Positions 35,140-43,840 of a stretch of DNA of 64,000 nt are shown one piece after another. A program made the position numbers and the translations under genes. Position 1 is the stretch's first letter; each line of letters opens with the position of its first letter. The stretch is from a bacterium (lineage in GTDB: Bacteria > CAIWAD01), in assembly GCA_030429345.1 (NCBI GenBank), contig JAUIFJ010000004.1:62001-126000 (forward strand), given 5' to 3'. The notes beneath the pieces were generated by a model, which had not been told where the DNA came from, ran no database searches, and saw nothing but the letters and a program-made list of their open reading frames with translations.

Positions 35140-36647
35140 AGACCGTGCTCCCTTTGGCTTGGCGGATCGTAGGCCTTTGCGTCCGGCTGTTTGCGCAGTG
35201 TGTGTTCCCCGGTGCGCTTTTCCTTGCGCATGGCGGGCGAGGTCTCCAGCTCGCGCTGCCGTTTGACGATCAGGGCGGCAATAATGTACAGATACGAATA
35301 ACTCAGATCCGCGTAGCTGACTACGTGATCCACCAGACCCCAGACTAGCAGCGCGCTGGCATAGGCACCCAGCAGCAGGGCCAGCATGCGGGTTTGCTGG
35401 TCCTCCGAGCGGCGGTATCGAATCGCCAGCGTGCCCATGCCCAGCCACATCAGCCAGTAGAGAGCAAACCCGATGTACCCACCGTCGATCAGGTAGGTCA
35501 GCTGGTCGTTGTGGATCTCGTAGATGCGGCCGAAGATGTTGGTCATGTTGTAGGAGGTCGAGCCCATGCCTGCCCCAAGAATGCTCAGGCCCTGTTCGAG
35601 CGCATAACTCCACATCTCGAGGCGGCCCTTGAAGTTGATCACACTGATGGCCGAGGCCCAATCGCCGGAGAAGAGGGCCGCAAAGAGGTCCTCCGGTCCG
35701 CGGTTCGGGATGAACATGTACTCGGCAAAACTGCTGTCGAAGAGCATGATCCAGCCGATGAACACAACAAAAGAGCCAATCAGCACTCCCTGGAAGAGAC
35801 GCGTCATCCAGCGATGATCCGTGCTCAGGAACCAGTAGACGCCGGCTCCCACAGCCAGGGCGAGCATGGCGCCCCGCTGCAGGAGCAGGGTCAGCCAGGT
35901 CAGGCTCAGGAAGAAGACGACCATGGCAAAGCGGCGCCGGAAGCGGACATGAATGGCGCTCAGCGAGAGCAGGACGATGAAGGCGAGAAGAAACTTCGGC
36001 GAGTGCCGACCGAACACGCCGATGAACCAGGAAGCGCCTTCGCCACTCCATTGCACAATGCGATACGGCGTGCTGGCCAGTGCAAAAAGGAGCGCGCCGG
36101 TCAGAAGGTAGTCCATGGCCCTGCGGGTCGTGATCCGTTGTTCGATGAGCAGCGCCAGGGCGATGGCCAGGCAGAACAGCAGCTTCGGGTAGTAGCGCAT
36201 GGCATCCACCGGAGATGCCGCCCAGCTGATCGAAAGACCGCTGTAAAGAATCCAGGGAGTGGCAGTCAGGAGGAAGAGGTTTCCGATCGTGAAACGCCTG
36301 TAGACGTGCAGCGACTTGATGGAAAGCAATGTATACAGGCAGAAGATGCCCGTAAGGATCACGATGCGCGACCAGTTCAGGGTCACCAGCCCGCCCAGGC
36401 GGCCCATGCCGCTCGGAAAGAAGAAGTACCCGAGAAACAGGAAGTAGATGATGGTGTACTGGGGGGCCAGCACCAGGATGCAGGCGATAACGACGACGAA
36501 AGTCACCAGAATCAAGGGAAGAAAGTTGTACTGCTGGATCGAGTAGAACAGCGTCAGCAGAATCGGCAGACCGATCAGGAGGGCAATGACCAGTCCCTGG
36601 GGAACCCGTAGGACCTGCTCGAGCCGGTGTTCAAGCGATCTCAGCAC
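35136..36647 (-). CDS. O-antigen ligase/polymerase (Wzy/WaaL-like) membrane protein
   Basis: 503 residues from a proposed GTG at 36647 inside the 3' end of the upstream gene. About 11 or 12 hydrophobic segments are visible. The long periplasmic loop has the O-antigen ligase pattern KGRLEMWSYALEQGLSILGAGMGS and then EIHNDQLTYLIDGGYIGF. A cytoplasmic tail rich in Arg, Lys and Glu ends the protein. It either polymerises repeat units or ligates the glycan to a carrier; sequence alone does not separate these. Confidence 0.85.
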   Translation of the reverse strand: MLRSLEHRLEQVLRVPQGLVIALLIGLPILLTLFYSIQQYNFLPLILVTFVVVIACILVLAPQYTIIYFLFLGYFFFPSGMGRLGGLVTLNWSRIVILTGIFCLYTLLSIKSLHVYRRFTIGNLFLLTATPWILYSGLSISWAASPVDAMRYYPKLLFCLAIALALLIEQRITTRRAMDYLLTGALLFALASTPYRIVQWSGEGASWFIGVFGRHSPKFLLAFIVLLSLSAIHVRFRRRFAMVVFFLSLTWLTLLLQRGAMLALAVGAGVYWFLSTDHRWMTRLFQGVLIGSFVVFIGWIMLFDSSFAEYMFIPNRGPEDLFAALFSGDWASAISVINFKGRLEMWSYALEQGLSILGAGMGSTSYNMTNIFGRIYEIHNDQLTYLIDGGYIGFALYWLMWLGMGTLAIRYRRSEDQQTRMLALLLGAYASALLVWGLVDHVVSYADLSYSYLYIIAALIVKRQRELETSPAMRKEKRTGEHTLRKQPDAKAYDPPSQREHGL

Positions 36648-37807
36648 TCCTCGTGCACCCTTCCCTGCAGAGAGCCCTCCTGAATTGCCAGCGCTTGCTG
36701 GAAGGCCCGGATCATCAGCTGGTGGCCTCGTTTCTGCTGCAGGCGCTGTCGTGCACGCACACCCATCTCTCCCAATCGGGACAGGTCGCGCGCGCACTCT
36801 TCCAGGGCCTCTCGCAGTCGCTCGGGCTGCGCCGGAACCAGCATTCCCGTGCTGCCGTCTTCCAGGAGCTCGGCCTCCGGGCCATGCGCTATTCCGGCAG
36901 CGCCGCCAGGGCAACTTAATACCGGACAGGCGTAGGCATAGGCATGCTGCAGGGCCAGGCCAAGGTTTCCGGGGTGAAGCAGCAGGTGGGCCTGGCAGAG
37001 AATCTCACCGATTCGCTTTTGGTCATGAAGCGCGCCATGGAAGAGGATGCGCGGGTCTCCGGCAGCCTGCGCCTGCAAAGAGCCGCGTGCAGGACCGTCA
37101 CCGATGATGTGAAAGCGCCATGCCGCAGCACTGAACCCTTGCAGCGCCTCCAGGGCCAGATCCAGTCGCTTGGACGGAATCAGTCGACCGATAAACGCCA
37201 GTTCAAGTTCTTTCCTTCCGCCGGCGTCAGGGACTTCCTTTCCGCACTCTCCGGCGGCGGCAAGCAGCTCTGCAACATCCAGGCTGTTCGGTGCCACATG
37301 GATCGGGAGCCCTGGCAGTTCCAGGGTCAGCTGCCGGGCACGTTCTTCCGAGTACAGCAACATGCTGTCACACCGCCGGCAGAGCATCCGTTGCAGGGTA
37401 CGGTGTACTCGATTGCCGGGATGCGCCCAGTCCTGGTTTGAAATGCCGTGCCCCCAGCCGATCAGCCTGTAGCCCAGGATGCGACGGGCAAGCCAGAGCA
37501 GCCAGAAAAAGGGCAAGGACAGCGAAGCTTCGCAGACAACCGCCCGCGGGCGTTCCCGGGCCAGGAGGCGCAAGATGGAGAGGCTGGCGCGCAGGTAGCG
37601 AAGGCGTCCGCGATGGGGAAAGCGCTGCGCCACGAAATCCTCGTCTCCGCCGCTGCCCGTGAAGGAGGCGTCGTCGGATTCCCAGTGACACAGCCGGATT
37701 CCTGTCTCACGGTGAAGACGGCGGAAGAAGGGCACACGATAGGCCGGCAGGATTCGTTGAAAAAGAAGCGGGGCAGCCCGGGACCTGTCCCGGGAGGTTC
37801 CGCTCAC
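36641..37807 (-). CDS. Glycosyltransferase (GT4-type)
   Basis: 388 residues from GTG 37807, in a GTGA overlap with the preceding gene. The N-terminal domain includes LLFQRILPAYRVPFFRRLHRETG and LIGWGHGISNQD. The donor domain has LELAFIGRLIPSKRLDLALEAL and FHIIGDGPARGSLQ, with HPGNLGLALQHAYAYACPVL at the nucleotide-sugar site. Typical GT4 members have a Glu pair here; the second is not obvious, so the enzyme may be atypical. Confidence 0.85.
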   Translation of the reverse strand: MSGTSRDRSRAAPLLFQRILPAYRVPFFRRLHRETGIRLCHWESDDASFTGSGGDEDFVAQRFPHRGRLRYLRASLSILRLLARERPRAVVCEASLSLPFFWLLWLARRILGYRLIGWGHGISNQDWAHPGNRVHRTLQRMLCRRCDSMLLYSEERARQLTLELPGLPIHVAPNSLDVAELLAAAGECGKEVPDAGGRKELELAFIGRLIPSKRLDLALEALQGFSAAAWRFHIIGDGPARGSLQAQAAGDPRILFHGALHDQKRIGEILCQAHLLLHPGNLGLALQHAYAYACPVLSCPGGAAGIAHGPEAELLEDGSTGMLVPAQPERLREALEECARDLSRLGEMGVRARQRLQQKRGHQLMIRAFQQALAIQEGSLQGRVHEEC

Positions 37808-38856
37808 GAGCCCGGGACCAGGCGGGCGAACTCCTCCCGGTACTGCGCCGCCGTGGAGGAGAAGCTGTAGCCTTCGGCGCGGGCGAGAGCCGCTCGTGCG
37901 AAGGCCGCGTGATGCTCCGGATCCCTGAAGCGCAGGATCCTCTCGGCAAGGGCTTTCGCGTCGCCGGGAGCTACCAGATAGCCCGTCTCGGGCGTGACGA
38001 CTTCCGGCACGGCGGTGCAGTCCGTGCTGACCACCGGGAGTCCCGCCGCCATGGCCTCGATGTAGACGATCCCGAACATCTCGTGGCGCGTCGGCAGCAC
38101 GAAGAGATTCGCTTCGTGATACCGATCCCGCAGTTCGCTCTCGTCGACCTTCCCCGTGAACTGCAGATTGGCCAGGTGCAGGTCCCCTGCAAGGGATTCC
38201 AGTTCCCTGTGATAGACCGGGTCGACCTGTGTGTCGCCGACCACCACATAGCGCACGTCCGGAGTCAGGGCGGCGGCCTGCAGAAGGGTTTCCAGGCCCT
38301 TGCGGCGCGTGATGCGACATGTACACAGCACATGCAGGGTGTCCGTCACGGGAGTGAACCGTCCTCGCAGGGTCTGCTCCGGAATTCCGTGGGGGATCAC
38401 GCTGGTTCTGCCTGCGCCGAATCCGAACATGGAGGCGGCGTATGCCGAACAGGCGATGATGCGGGTGGCATAGACGCTGTTGAGCCAGCGGACGAGGCGG
38501 TTCGAGGTCTCCGAGGCCGTGCCGAGCAGGTTCAGGATGACGGGAATGCGGAGGCGGCGCCGAATGCGGCGCGAAACGGCAATGTGCTTGCCGTAGGGCT
38601 CGGCGACCAGTGCCAGGTCCGGACTGTCGGGGCCGGTCAGCGTATCGATGTGGGCCAGCAGGGAGGAGGGCCTGTCGAAACGTCTCACGAGAATGCCGTC
38701 CAGGCACTCCTCGGGTGCCATGTCCGCCCGCTGGCGCCAGGTCAGCAGCTCGACCTGGTCTCCGTGGCCGATCAGGTCCTTCGCCAGATCATGCAGGAAG
38801 CGCTCCAGCCCGCCGTAGATCGGCAGAAAGGCAGGTGTGAAGAATAATAGCCGCAT
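37804..38856 (-). CDS. Glycosyltransferase family 4 protein, first gene of the minus-strand operon
   Basis: 350 residues from ATG 38856; an upstream ATG at 38913 adds 19 unlikely residues. RLLFFTPAFLPIYGGLERFLHDLAKDLIGHG is the GT4 glycine loop. HVLCTCRITRRKGLETLLQA and RHEMFGIVYIEAMAAGLPVVST, with the E-x7-E motif, mark the donor site. It heads a run of seven genes that overlap or nearly touch, down to the Wzi-like gene. The promoter must lie in the 124 bases shared with the divergent flippase gene. Confidence 0.9.
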   Translation of the reverse strand: MRLLFFTPAFLPIYGGLERFLHDLAKDLIGHGDQVELLTWRQRADMAPEECLDGILVRRFDRPSSLLAHIDTLTGPDSPDLALVAEPYGKHIAVSRRIRRRLRIPVILNLLGTASETSNRLVRWLNSVYATRIIACSAYAASMFGFGAGRTSVIPHGIPEQTLRGRFTPVTDTLHVLCTCRITRRKGLETLLQAAALTPDVRYVVVGDTQVDPVYHRELESLAGDLHLANLQFTGKVDESELRDRYHEANLFVLPTRHEMFGIVYIEAMAAGLPVVSTDCTAVPEVVTPETGYLVAPGDAKALAERILRFRDPEHHAAFARAALARAEGYSFSSTAAQYREEFARLVPGS

Positions 38857-38980
38857 GGTCTCCCGGGCCGGTTTCGACTGCTTCGGGTCGTTCAGTGCCT
38901 TCCTGAAAGCCATGTCGCACCTAGATCGGGAATCGGTACATTCGTCCGCATCGCGTCCTGTGCAACAGTGTTGGAAATTA

Positions 38981-40459
38981 GTGAATCAGCGCCTCCTATT
39001 GAAGCACCAGACCTGGAGTCTGGCGGCCACCATCCTGACGGGAGTCATCGGGATCGGCACCATGGCCATGGTCGTCCGATTGCTGGGGGTAGAGGGCTAT
39101 GGCGCTGTCGGATTGACGGTCGGTGTCGGCAGCATGGTCGGCATGCTGCAGAATTTCGGAATCTCCGCCGCCACGAGCCGGGAGGTGGCCCAGGCGGAGT
39201 CACGAGCCGCGATTCCGAAAATTATCCTGAGTTCCCTGCTCTTCCGCCTGATGGTCTCCCTGCCCCTCGTGTGCGGACTGTTCCTTCTTGCGGAGTGGAT
39301 TGCGGTGGATCTCTACCAGAGGCCCTATATCGAACCACTGATCCGCCTGTCCGCGCTGCTCCTGCTGGTGCAGGAATTGTTCTCCGTCTTCGACGCGACC
39401 CTGCGCGGCCTGCAGCGTTTTCGCGCTTTCGCGCTGCTCAAGCCCCTGGCGGCCGTGATCCGTCTTGGCAGCTTGTACTTCTGCATCCGCGCCTGGTCGG
39501 TCTCCGGCTGGTTCCTCGGCGAGATTTTGTGTTACACGGTTCTTCTCGCGATCCAGTCGGCCCTGATCCTGCAGTCCCTGCGCTGGCGCGTGTCCCTGCC
39601 GAGCACTGGGGAGATCCAGGCGACCCTGCGGCGCATCTGGGACATGAGCTTCGTCGTCTTTTTCACGAAAATCGCGATTACGTCCTGGCTGCGGGCACCC
39701 ATCCTGCTGTTGGGCTTCGTCGGCGGAGACGCCCAGCTCGGCGTCCTGGCTCTCGGCCTGCAGCTTGGATCACGCTACCGGACCATTACCGCCTCCGTCG
39801 CCGCCGTCAACCTGCCTTTCCTCAGCCGCCTCTACCGCGAGTCCCGCGAGCACTTCGGCCGGATCTTCCAGCGTAATCTCGAGTTGATCTTCGCGCTCCT
39901 CTGCGTGCTGCTTGCCGGCGTTTTCGCCCTGCAGAAGGAAGTGGTCCCCCTGCTTTTCGGAAAGGACTTCCTGCAGGTCACGGAGTTCCTGCCCCTGCTC
40001 CTGCTGGTGTTCCTGTCGATGCAGCTTGTCAACCTGATCGGAAGCGGAGCACTGTACCCCACGGGTCACTTCCGCAATCTCGCCTGGATCCACGCGGGCT
40101 GGAAAGGCGTTTCCTGTTTGCTGATGGCGGCCGTGATCCTGGGGAAGGGGTCCATCGTCCTGCTGATCCTGGCCATGCTGCCGGGAACTGTCCCGCCCCT
40201 GATTCACTACCTGCTGCGCATTCGCGACCGGCTGGGGATCCGGCCCGGCAAGCGACGCCCCCTGGTCCTCTTCGTCTGGATTCTCATTCTCTGCGCCGCT
40301 GCACAGGCGGATGCCGCCCTACCGGTGCGCCTCTTCCTGCTTCTGCCTGGCCTGCCGCTCCTGCGGGCCCTGCTCAAAGAAAAGCGACAGGCGGAAATGG
40401 TCGCTCCGGAATCTGCATCAGCGAACCAGAACCCGATTCCACCCGAAAGGACCCAATGA
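38981..40459 (+). CDS. Polysaccharide flippase (Wzx-like, MOP superfamily)
   Basis: 492 residues if translation starts at GTG 38981; ATG 38912 is the alternative and adds 23 polar residues. About 12 transmembrane segments begin with TWSLAATILTGVIGIGTMAMVVRLLGVEGYG, the polysaccharide-biosynthesis-protein pattern. It should move lipid-linked glycan units across the inner membrane. The gene diverges from the glycosyltransferase operon and overlaps the next methyltransferase gene by ATGA. The C-terminus has a hydrophilic tail of about 40 residues. Confidence 0.85.
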   Translation: MNQRLLLKHQTWSLAATILTGVIGIGTMAMVVRLLGVEGYGAVGLTVGVGSMVGMLQNFGISAATSREVAQAESRAAIPKIILSSLLFRLMVSLPLVCGLFLLAEWIAVDLYQRPYIEPLIRLSALLLLVQELFSVFDATLRGLQRFRAFALLKPLAAVIRLGSLYFCIRAWSVSGWFLGEILCYTVLLAIQSALILQSLRWRVSLPSTGEIQATLRRIWDMSFVVFFTKIAITSWLRAPILLLGFVGGDAQLGVLALGLQLGSRYRTITASVAAVNLPFLSRLYRESREHFGRIFQRNLELIFALLCVLLAGVFALQKEVVPLLFGKDFLQVTEFLPLLLLVFLSMQLVNLIGSGALYPTGHFRNLAWIHAGWKGVSCLLMAAVILGKGSIVLLILAMLPGTVPPLIHYLLRIRDRLGIRPGKRRPLVLFVWILILCAAAQADAALPVRLFLLLPGLPLLRALLKEKRQAEMVAPESASANQNPIPPERTQ

Positions 40460-41139
40460 AGAAAGCCCTTCGAACCCTGGCAAAGCACATCGGACTGGCG
40501 GTCCTGCCCGATTCGGATTTCCTTCGCTCCATGCTCAACCGCCCCCGCTTCGAGACCTGGAAGAAACAGATCGGCTCACCCCCGGTCTTCGCCAGTCGCG
40601 AAGAACTCTATGAGTTCATCGTCCGCAAGGTCCTGGAGGACAGGGCGATCCAGTATCTGGAGTTCGGAGTCTGGAAGGGGGACAGCATCCGCGCCTTCGC
40701 TGGTCTGAACACTCACGCGGAATCCCGCTTCGTCGGCTTCGACACCTTTACCGGCCTGCCGGAGGACTGGATCGAGTTCAATCGCAGCGTGCCCCGCGAG
40801 CGCTTCGACGTGGGCGGCGAGATTCCCCGGATCGAGGACGATCGGGTGGATTTCCGCAAGGGCCTGTTCCAGGAAACCCTGCCATCCTTCCTGCCTGAGC
40901 TGGAGGATCGCCTGCCGCTCGTGATTCACAACGATTCGGACCTCTACTCATCGTCGCTCTACCTGCTGGCGCGACTGGACGATCACATCCGTCCGGGGAC
41001 GATCATCCTCTTCGACGAGTTCTACAGCGTGATGCACGAATTCCGCGCGCTGGAGGACTATTGCCAGGCATTCCAGCGCGAATACGAGGTCGTGGGAGCG
41101 ACGAAGAACTATTCTCAGATCGCGATTCGAATGGCCTAG
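40456..41139 (+). CDS. TylF/MycF-type class I methyltransferase
   Basis: 227 residues. IQYLEFGVWKGDSIRAFAGLN is the SAM-binding loop of TylF-like enzymes. FVGFDTFTGLPEDW supplies the ribose-binding acidic residue, and the later acidic residues in HNDSDLYSSSLYLLARLDDHIRPGTIILFDEFY match the metal-dependent sugar O-methyltransferase group. It is therefore a candidate for O-methylating a sugar of the exported glycan. Its stop overlaps the stop of the convergent FkbH gene (CTAG at 41136-41139). Confidence 0.85.
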   Translation: MKKALRTLAKHIGLAVLPDSDFLRSMLNRPRFETWKKQIGSPPVFASREELYEFIVRKVLEDRAIQYLEFGVWKGDSIRAFAGLNTHAESRFVGFDTFTGLPEDWIEFNRSVPRERFDVGGEIPRIEDDRVDFRKGLFQETLPSFLPELEDRLPLVIHNDSDLYSSSLYLLARLDDHIRPGTIILFDEFYSVMHEFRALEDYCQAFQREYEVVGATKNYSQIAIRMA

Positions 41140-42950
41140 CGCGAATCGCCGACGGGCTGCCCGTTGAGTACCGTGTGCACGATCCCCTCCGCTTGCAGCT
41201 CCTGGAAGCGGGCAAGGCGGTATACAATTCGCTCCTCGCTTTCCTCGATCCGTTCAAAGGGCAGATCCTCGAACACGGCGGCCAGGGGGCCGTTCTTGCG
41301 GGTCTTGATCAGTTCCGCCCGCAATTCGCTGGCGCCTTCCTGCATCAGTTCCTGGACCAGGGCGAAGAGCAGCGCGTGCTCCACGCGCTTCTGGGCGATG
41401 CGGCAGGAGATCACAAGGTTTTCCAGGCGGGGGTGGGGATCCGTTTCCAGGCTCAGGAAGCCAACAAGGCCGTAGTCCCCGTAGTCATCCTCGCAACGGA
41501 AGGCGTAGCAGCGGCTCGTGCGCAGCAGCTCGTCGAACTCCTCCGGACTGAAGCGCTTCGTGGTCAGGTTGAGCTGGTTCGAGCGCTGCAGCAGTTCATG
41601 ACACCGTGTGCGGTCCGCCTCTGCAGTGGGAGTGAAGATCTCCAGGCGCATGCCCAGGCTGCGCAGGAACTCGCGATAATCCTCCCCGAACCGGGCCTGG
41701 ACCTCCTCCCGCTGGATCTGTTCCTGGTACATCCTGCGGCGCCTGGCGCTTTCGGCGGTCACGGGCACATCGAAGGGATCCTGCGCCGAAAGGGAGGTTG
41801 CCTCTGTGTCTGTATACAGGCGCACCATCGGCAGGCTTGCGCCGACCTGCCGTCGTTCGTGGGAAGAGTCGTCCACCAGCGCGAAACTGTCGATGCCGAT
41901 GTTGAGCCGGCGGGCAATGGTCTTCAGGTTCTCGCTTTTGGCTCCCCAATTGATTGCGGGATATACGAAGTACTCCGCCAGGCCCAGCTTTTCGAGGACG
42001 GGCCAGGCCTCGTCCAGGGTATTCTTGCTGACTACGGTCTGGATGATGCCGCGGCGGTCCAGCTCGACAATCGTTTCGCGGATTCCGGATCGCAGAGACA
42101 GCTTGTCTGCGCCATCCTCGATCAGCACCCCGTTCCAGAGCGTGTTGTCCAGGTCCCAGGCGACGCATTTCACCTTGGCGGCGGGCGCTTCCGTTGCCGT
42201 GGAAGCGGCCTTGCGGTATCGAACGAAGTGCAGCCAGGTGAAGACAAGGCGGCACTCGATGTCGTTCTCGGGAAACAGCAGCACTTTCGTGCTTCCGGTG
42301 TTCCCTGCAACACCGAAGCGGGAAAAGGGGAGCGTGTGGTGATTCAATCCCGGCTCGATGTTGAAGGCGTGCTGCAACCGAAGGCGTCCATCCTGGATAC
42401 ATTGCAGCACAAGCCGGAATGGTTCCTGGTGGGCTGAAACACATTCGAGCACGAACTCATCGAAGCCCTCGCCGGGAACAGCGGCATGCCGCTCGAGCCA
42501 GCGGTTGCGGCCCCGGATGAGCAGGTTGTGCGGCGTGTAGCCGGGGAGCAGCGGGCGCAGCAGGCGTGATACGGTCATTGCCGTACCGACCAGGCCCTGG
42601 TGCAGGCGATCCAGGCGACGCATGGCCCTCGGGCTCCGGCCTGCAGGGGAGAAGCGTGTTTCGATCTTGGCCCAGGGCAGGAAACGGCAGTCCACGCCAT
42701 AGTCGAAGAGGCCGGAATGACGCCTGTCGGCAACAAAGCCCCAGCTCAGCCTGCGGCAGCGTGTGTCCTCGCGCTGCAGGTACTTTGTGCAGGTTGCATA
42801 ACACTGGGGCGGCGCGCATTCGAGGCAGTGCTCATCCCACACGGAGAGTCCGACGCACTCGACCTCTTCCGGCGAAAGCCTGCTGGTCTGTGCCGGGACG
42901 GGCTCCTGCGCCGACTGCGTCTTGGGCTCTGCCCAGGAGAATGTGAACAT
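41136..42950 (-). CDS. HAD-IIIC (FkbH-like) protein with N-terminal cysteine cluster
   Basis: 604 residues. The HAD domain starts near 260 with CVAWDLDNTLWNG (nucleophile Asp266, Asp268), and VVSKNTLDEAW and FALVDDSSHERRQV follow. After it is an N-acetyltransferase-like region (about 480-590) typical of FkbH proteins, which attach glycerate or similar acyl units to carriers. The first ~100 residues are unusual: Cys42, Cys45, Cys50, Cys54 and Cys65 (HCLECAPPQCYATC) could bind zinc or an iron-sulfur cluster. The middle (150-250) is beta-rich. The role here may be making an acyl or amino-acyl substituent of the polysaccharide. Confidence 0.82.
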   Translation of the reverse strand: MFTFSWAEPKTQSAQEPVPAQTSRLSPEEVECVGLSVWDEHCLECAPPQCYATCTKYLQREDTRCRRLSWGFVADRRHSGLFDYGVDCRFLPWAKIETRFSPAGRSPRAMRRLDRLHQGLVGTAMTVSRLLRPLLPGYTPHNLLIRGRNRWLERHAAVPGEGFDEFVLECVSAHQEPFRLVLQCIQDGRLRLQHAFNIEPGLNHHTLPFSRFGVAGNTGSTKVLLFPENDIECRLVFTWLHFVRYRKAASTATEAPAAKVKCVAWDLDNTLWNGVLIEDGADKLSLRSGIRETIVELDRRGIIQTVVSKNTLDEAWPVLEKLGLAEYFVYPAINWGAKSENLKTIARRLNIGIDSFALVDDSSHERRQVGASLPMVRLYTDTEATSLSAQDPFDVPVTAESARRRRMYQEQIQREEVQARFGEDYREFLRSLGMRLEIFTPTAEADRTRCHELLQRSNQLNLTTKRFSPEEFDELLRTSRCYAFRCEDDYGDYGLVGFLSLETDPHPRLENLVISCRIAQKRVEHALLFALVQELMQEGASELRAELIKTRKNGPLAAVFEDLPFERIEESEERIVYRLARFQELQAEGIVHTVLNGQPVGDSR

Positions 42951-43008
42951 GCCTCCTCCTTCACTCCGGGCGGCCGGCGGTCCGGCTGCCCTTCACGCGT
43001 GTCAAACC

Positions 43009-43036
43009 AATATAGGGCTAGCCTGCAGCAGGGCAA
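43009..43036 (-). promoter_or_regulatory. Possible sigma70-type promoter for the FkbH-like gene
   Basis: On the minus strand TTGCCC (43036-43031), a 16-base spacer and TATATT (43014-43009), 59 bases upstream of the ATG. It is a fair match to consensus, but unproven for this phylum. Confidence 0.35.
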
Positions 43037-43106
43037 TAAAAGGCCCTTCGCAGGCCGATTGCTACACTGTTTTCCGTTTGTCCAACTGGTCGCCAGGGTA
43101 AGGGTC

Positions 43107-43829
43107 ATGCTGATCATCAATGCGGACGATTTCGGCCGCAGCCGCAGGGATACGGAGCGCATCCTGCAGAGTTTTGCCGATGGGCTCATCTCGAGTACGA
43201 CGGCGATGGCCTACATGGAGGAGGATGAACGCGCCGCCACTTCTGCCCTGGAGCGTGACCTGCCGGTCGGCTTGCACCTGAACTTTTCCGCCCCCTTCAC
43301 TTCGCCGGCCTGCACCTCCCGCCTGAGCGAGATCCAGGATCGACTGAGCCGTTTCTTCCGGGGCAGCCGCTACGCCAGTGTGTTCTACAATCCTTTCATC
43401 CGGAAGGACCTGGAGTACAGTTTCCGGCTGCAGCTGGACCGGCACAGGGAGTTGTATTCTGCAGAGCCGGACCACTTCGATGGGCACCACCATTTGCATC
43501 TGTGCACGAACTGTCTTCTCGAGCCCCTGATCCCGAGTGGCAGTTGTGTCCGCCGTCCCTTCAGCCTGCCACCCGGGGCAAACCCCTTGAACCGGGCCTA
43601 CCGCGCCTTTGCCGCGAGGCGCGTGGCAGCCCGCTACCGCAGCACGGAATCCTTTTACAGTATTCGGGACAAGGTTCCCGGCTTGCCGGCCGTCATCCAA
43701 TTGGCCAGTGCACAGGCCGTCGAAATGGCGACGCATCCCGGCGACCCGCTGGAGTGGGAGATGATGCAGCACTCTTCCTACCGGGATGCGGTGCAGAGCG
43801 TGCAGTTGGCCAGCTACCGGAACTTGTAG
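43107..43829 (+). CDS. ChbG/YdjC-family carbohydrate deacetylase
   Basis: 240 residues from ATG 43107 with AAGGG upstream. The metal-binding motif NADDFG (Asp7, Asp8) is at the N-terminus, as in the family. His57 is in VGLHLNF and the His cluster DHFDGHHHLH at 122-131 completes the site. ChbG-type enzymes remove acetyl groups from N-acetylated sugars. In this locus it could deacetylate a lipid-linked sugar before further modification. It is a monocistronic plus-strand gene between two minus-strand genes. Confidence 0.85.
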   Translation: MLIINADDFGRSRRDTERILQSFADGLISSTTAMAYMEEDERAATSALERDLPVGLHLNFSAPFTSPACTSRLSEIQDRLSRFFRGSRYASVFYNPFIRKDLEYSFRLQLDRHRELYSAEPDHFDGHHHLHLCTNCLLEPLIPSGSCVRRPFSLPPGANPLNRAYRAFAARRVAARYRSTESFYSIRDKVPGLPAVIQLASAQAVEMATHPGDPLEWEMMQHSSYRDAVQSVQLASYRNL

Positions 43830-43840
43830 AAAAAGCCTTC

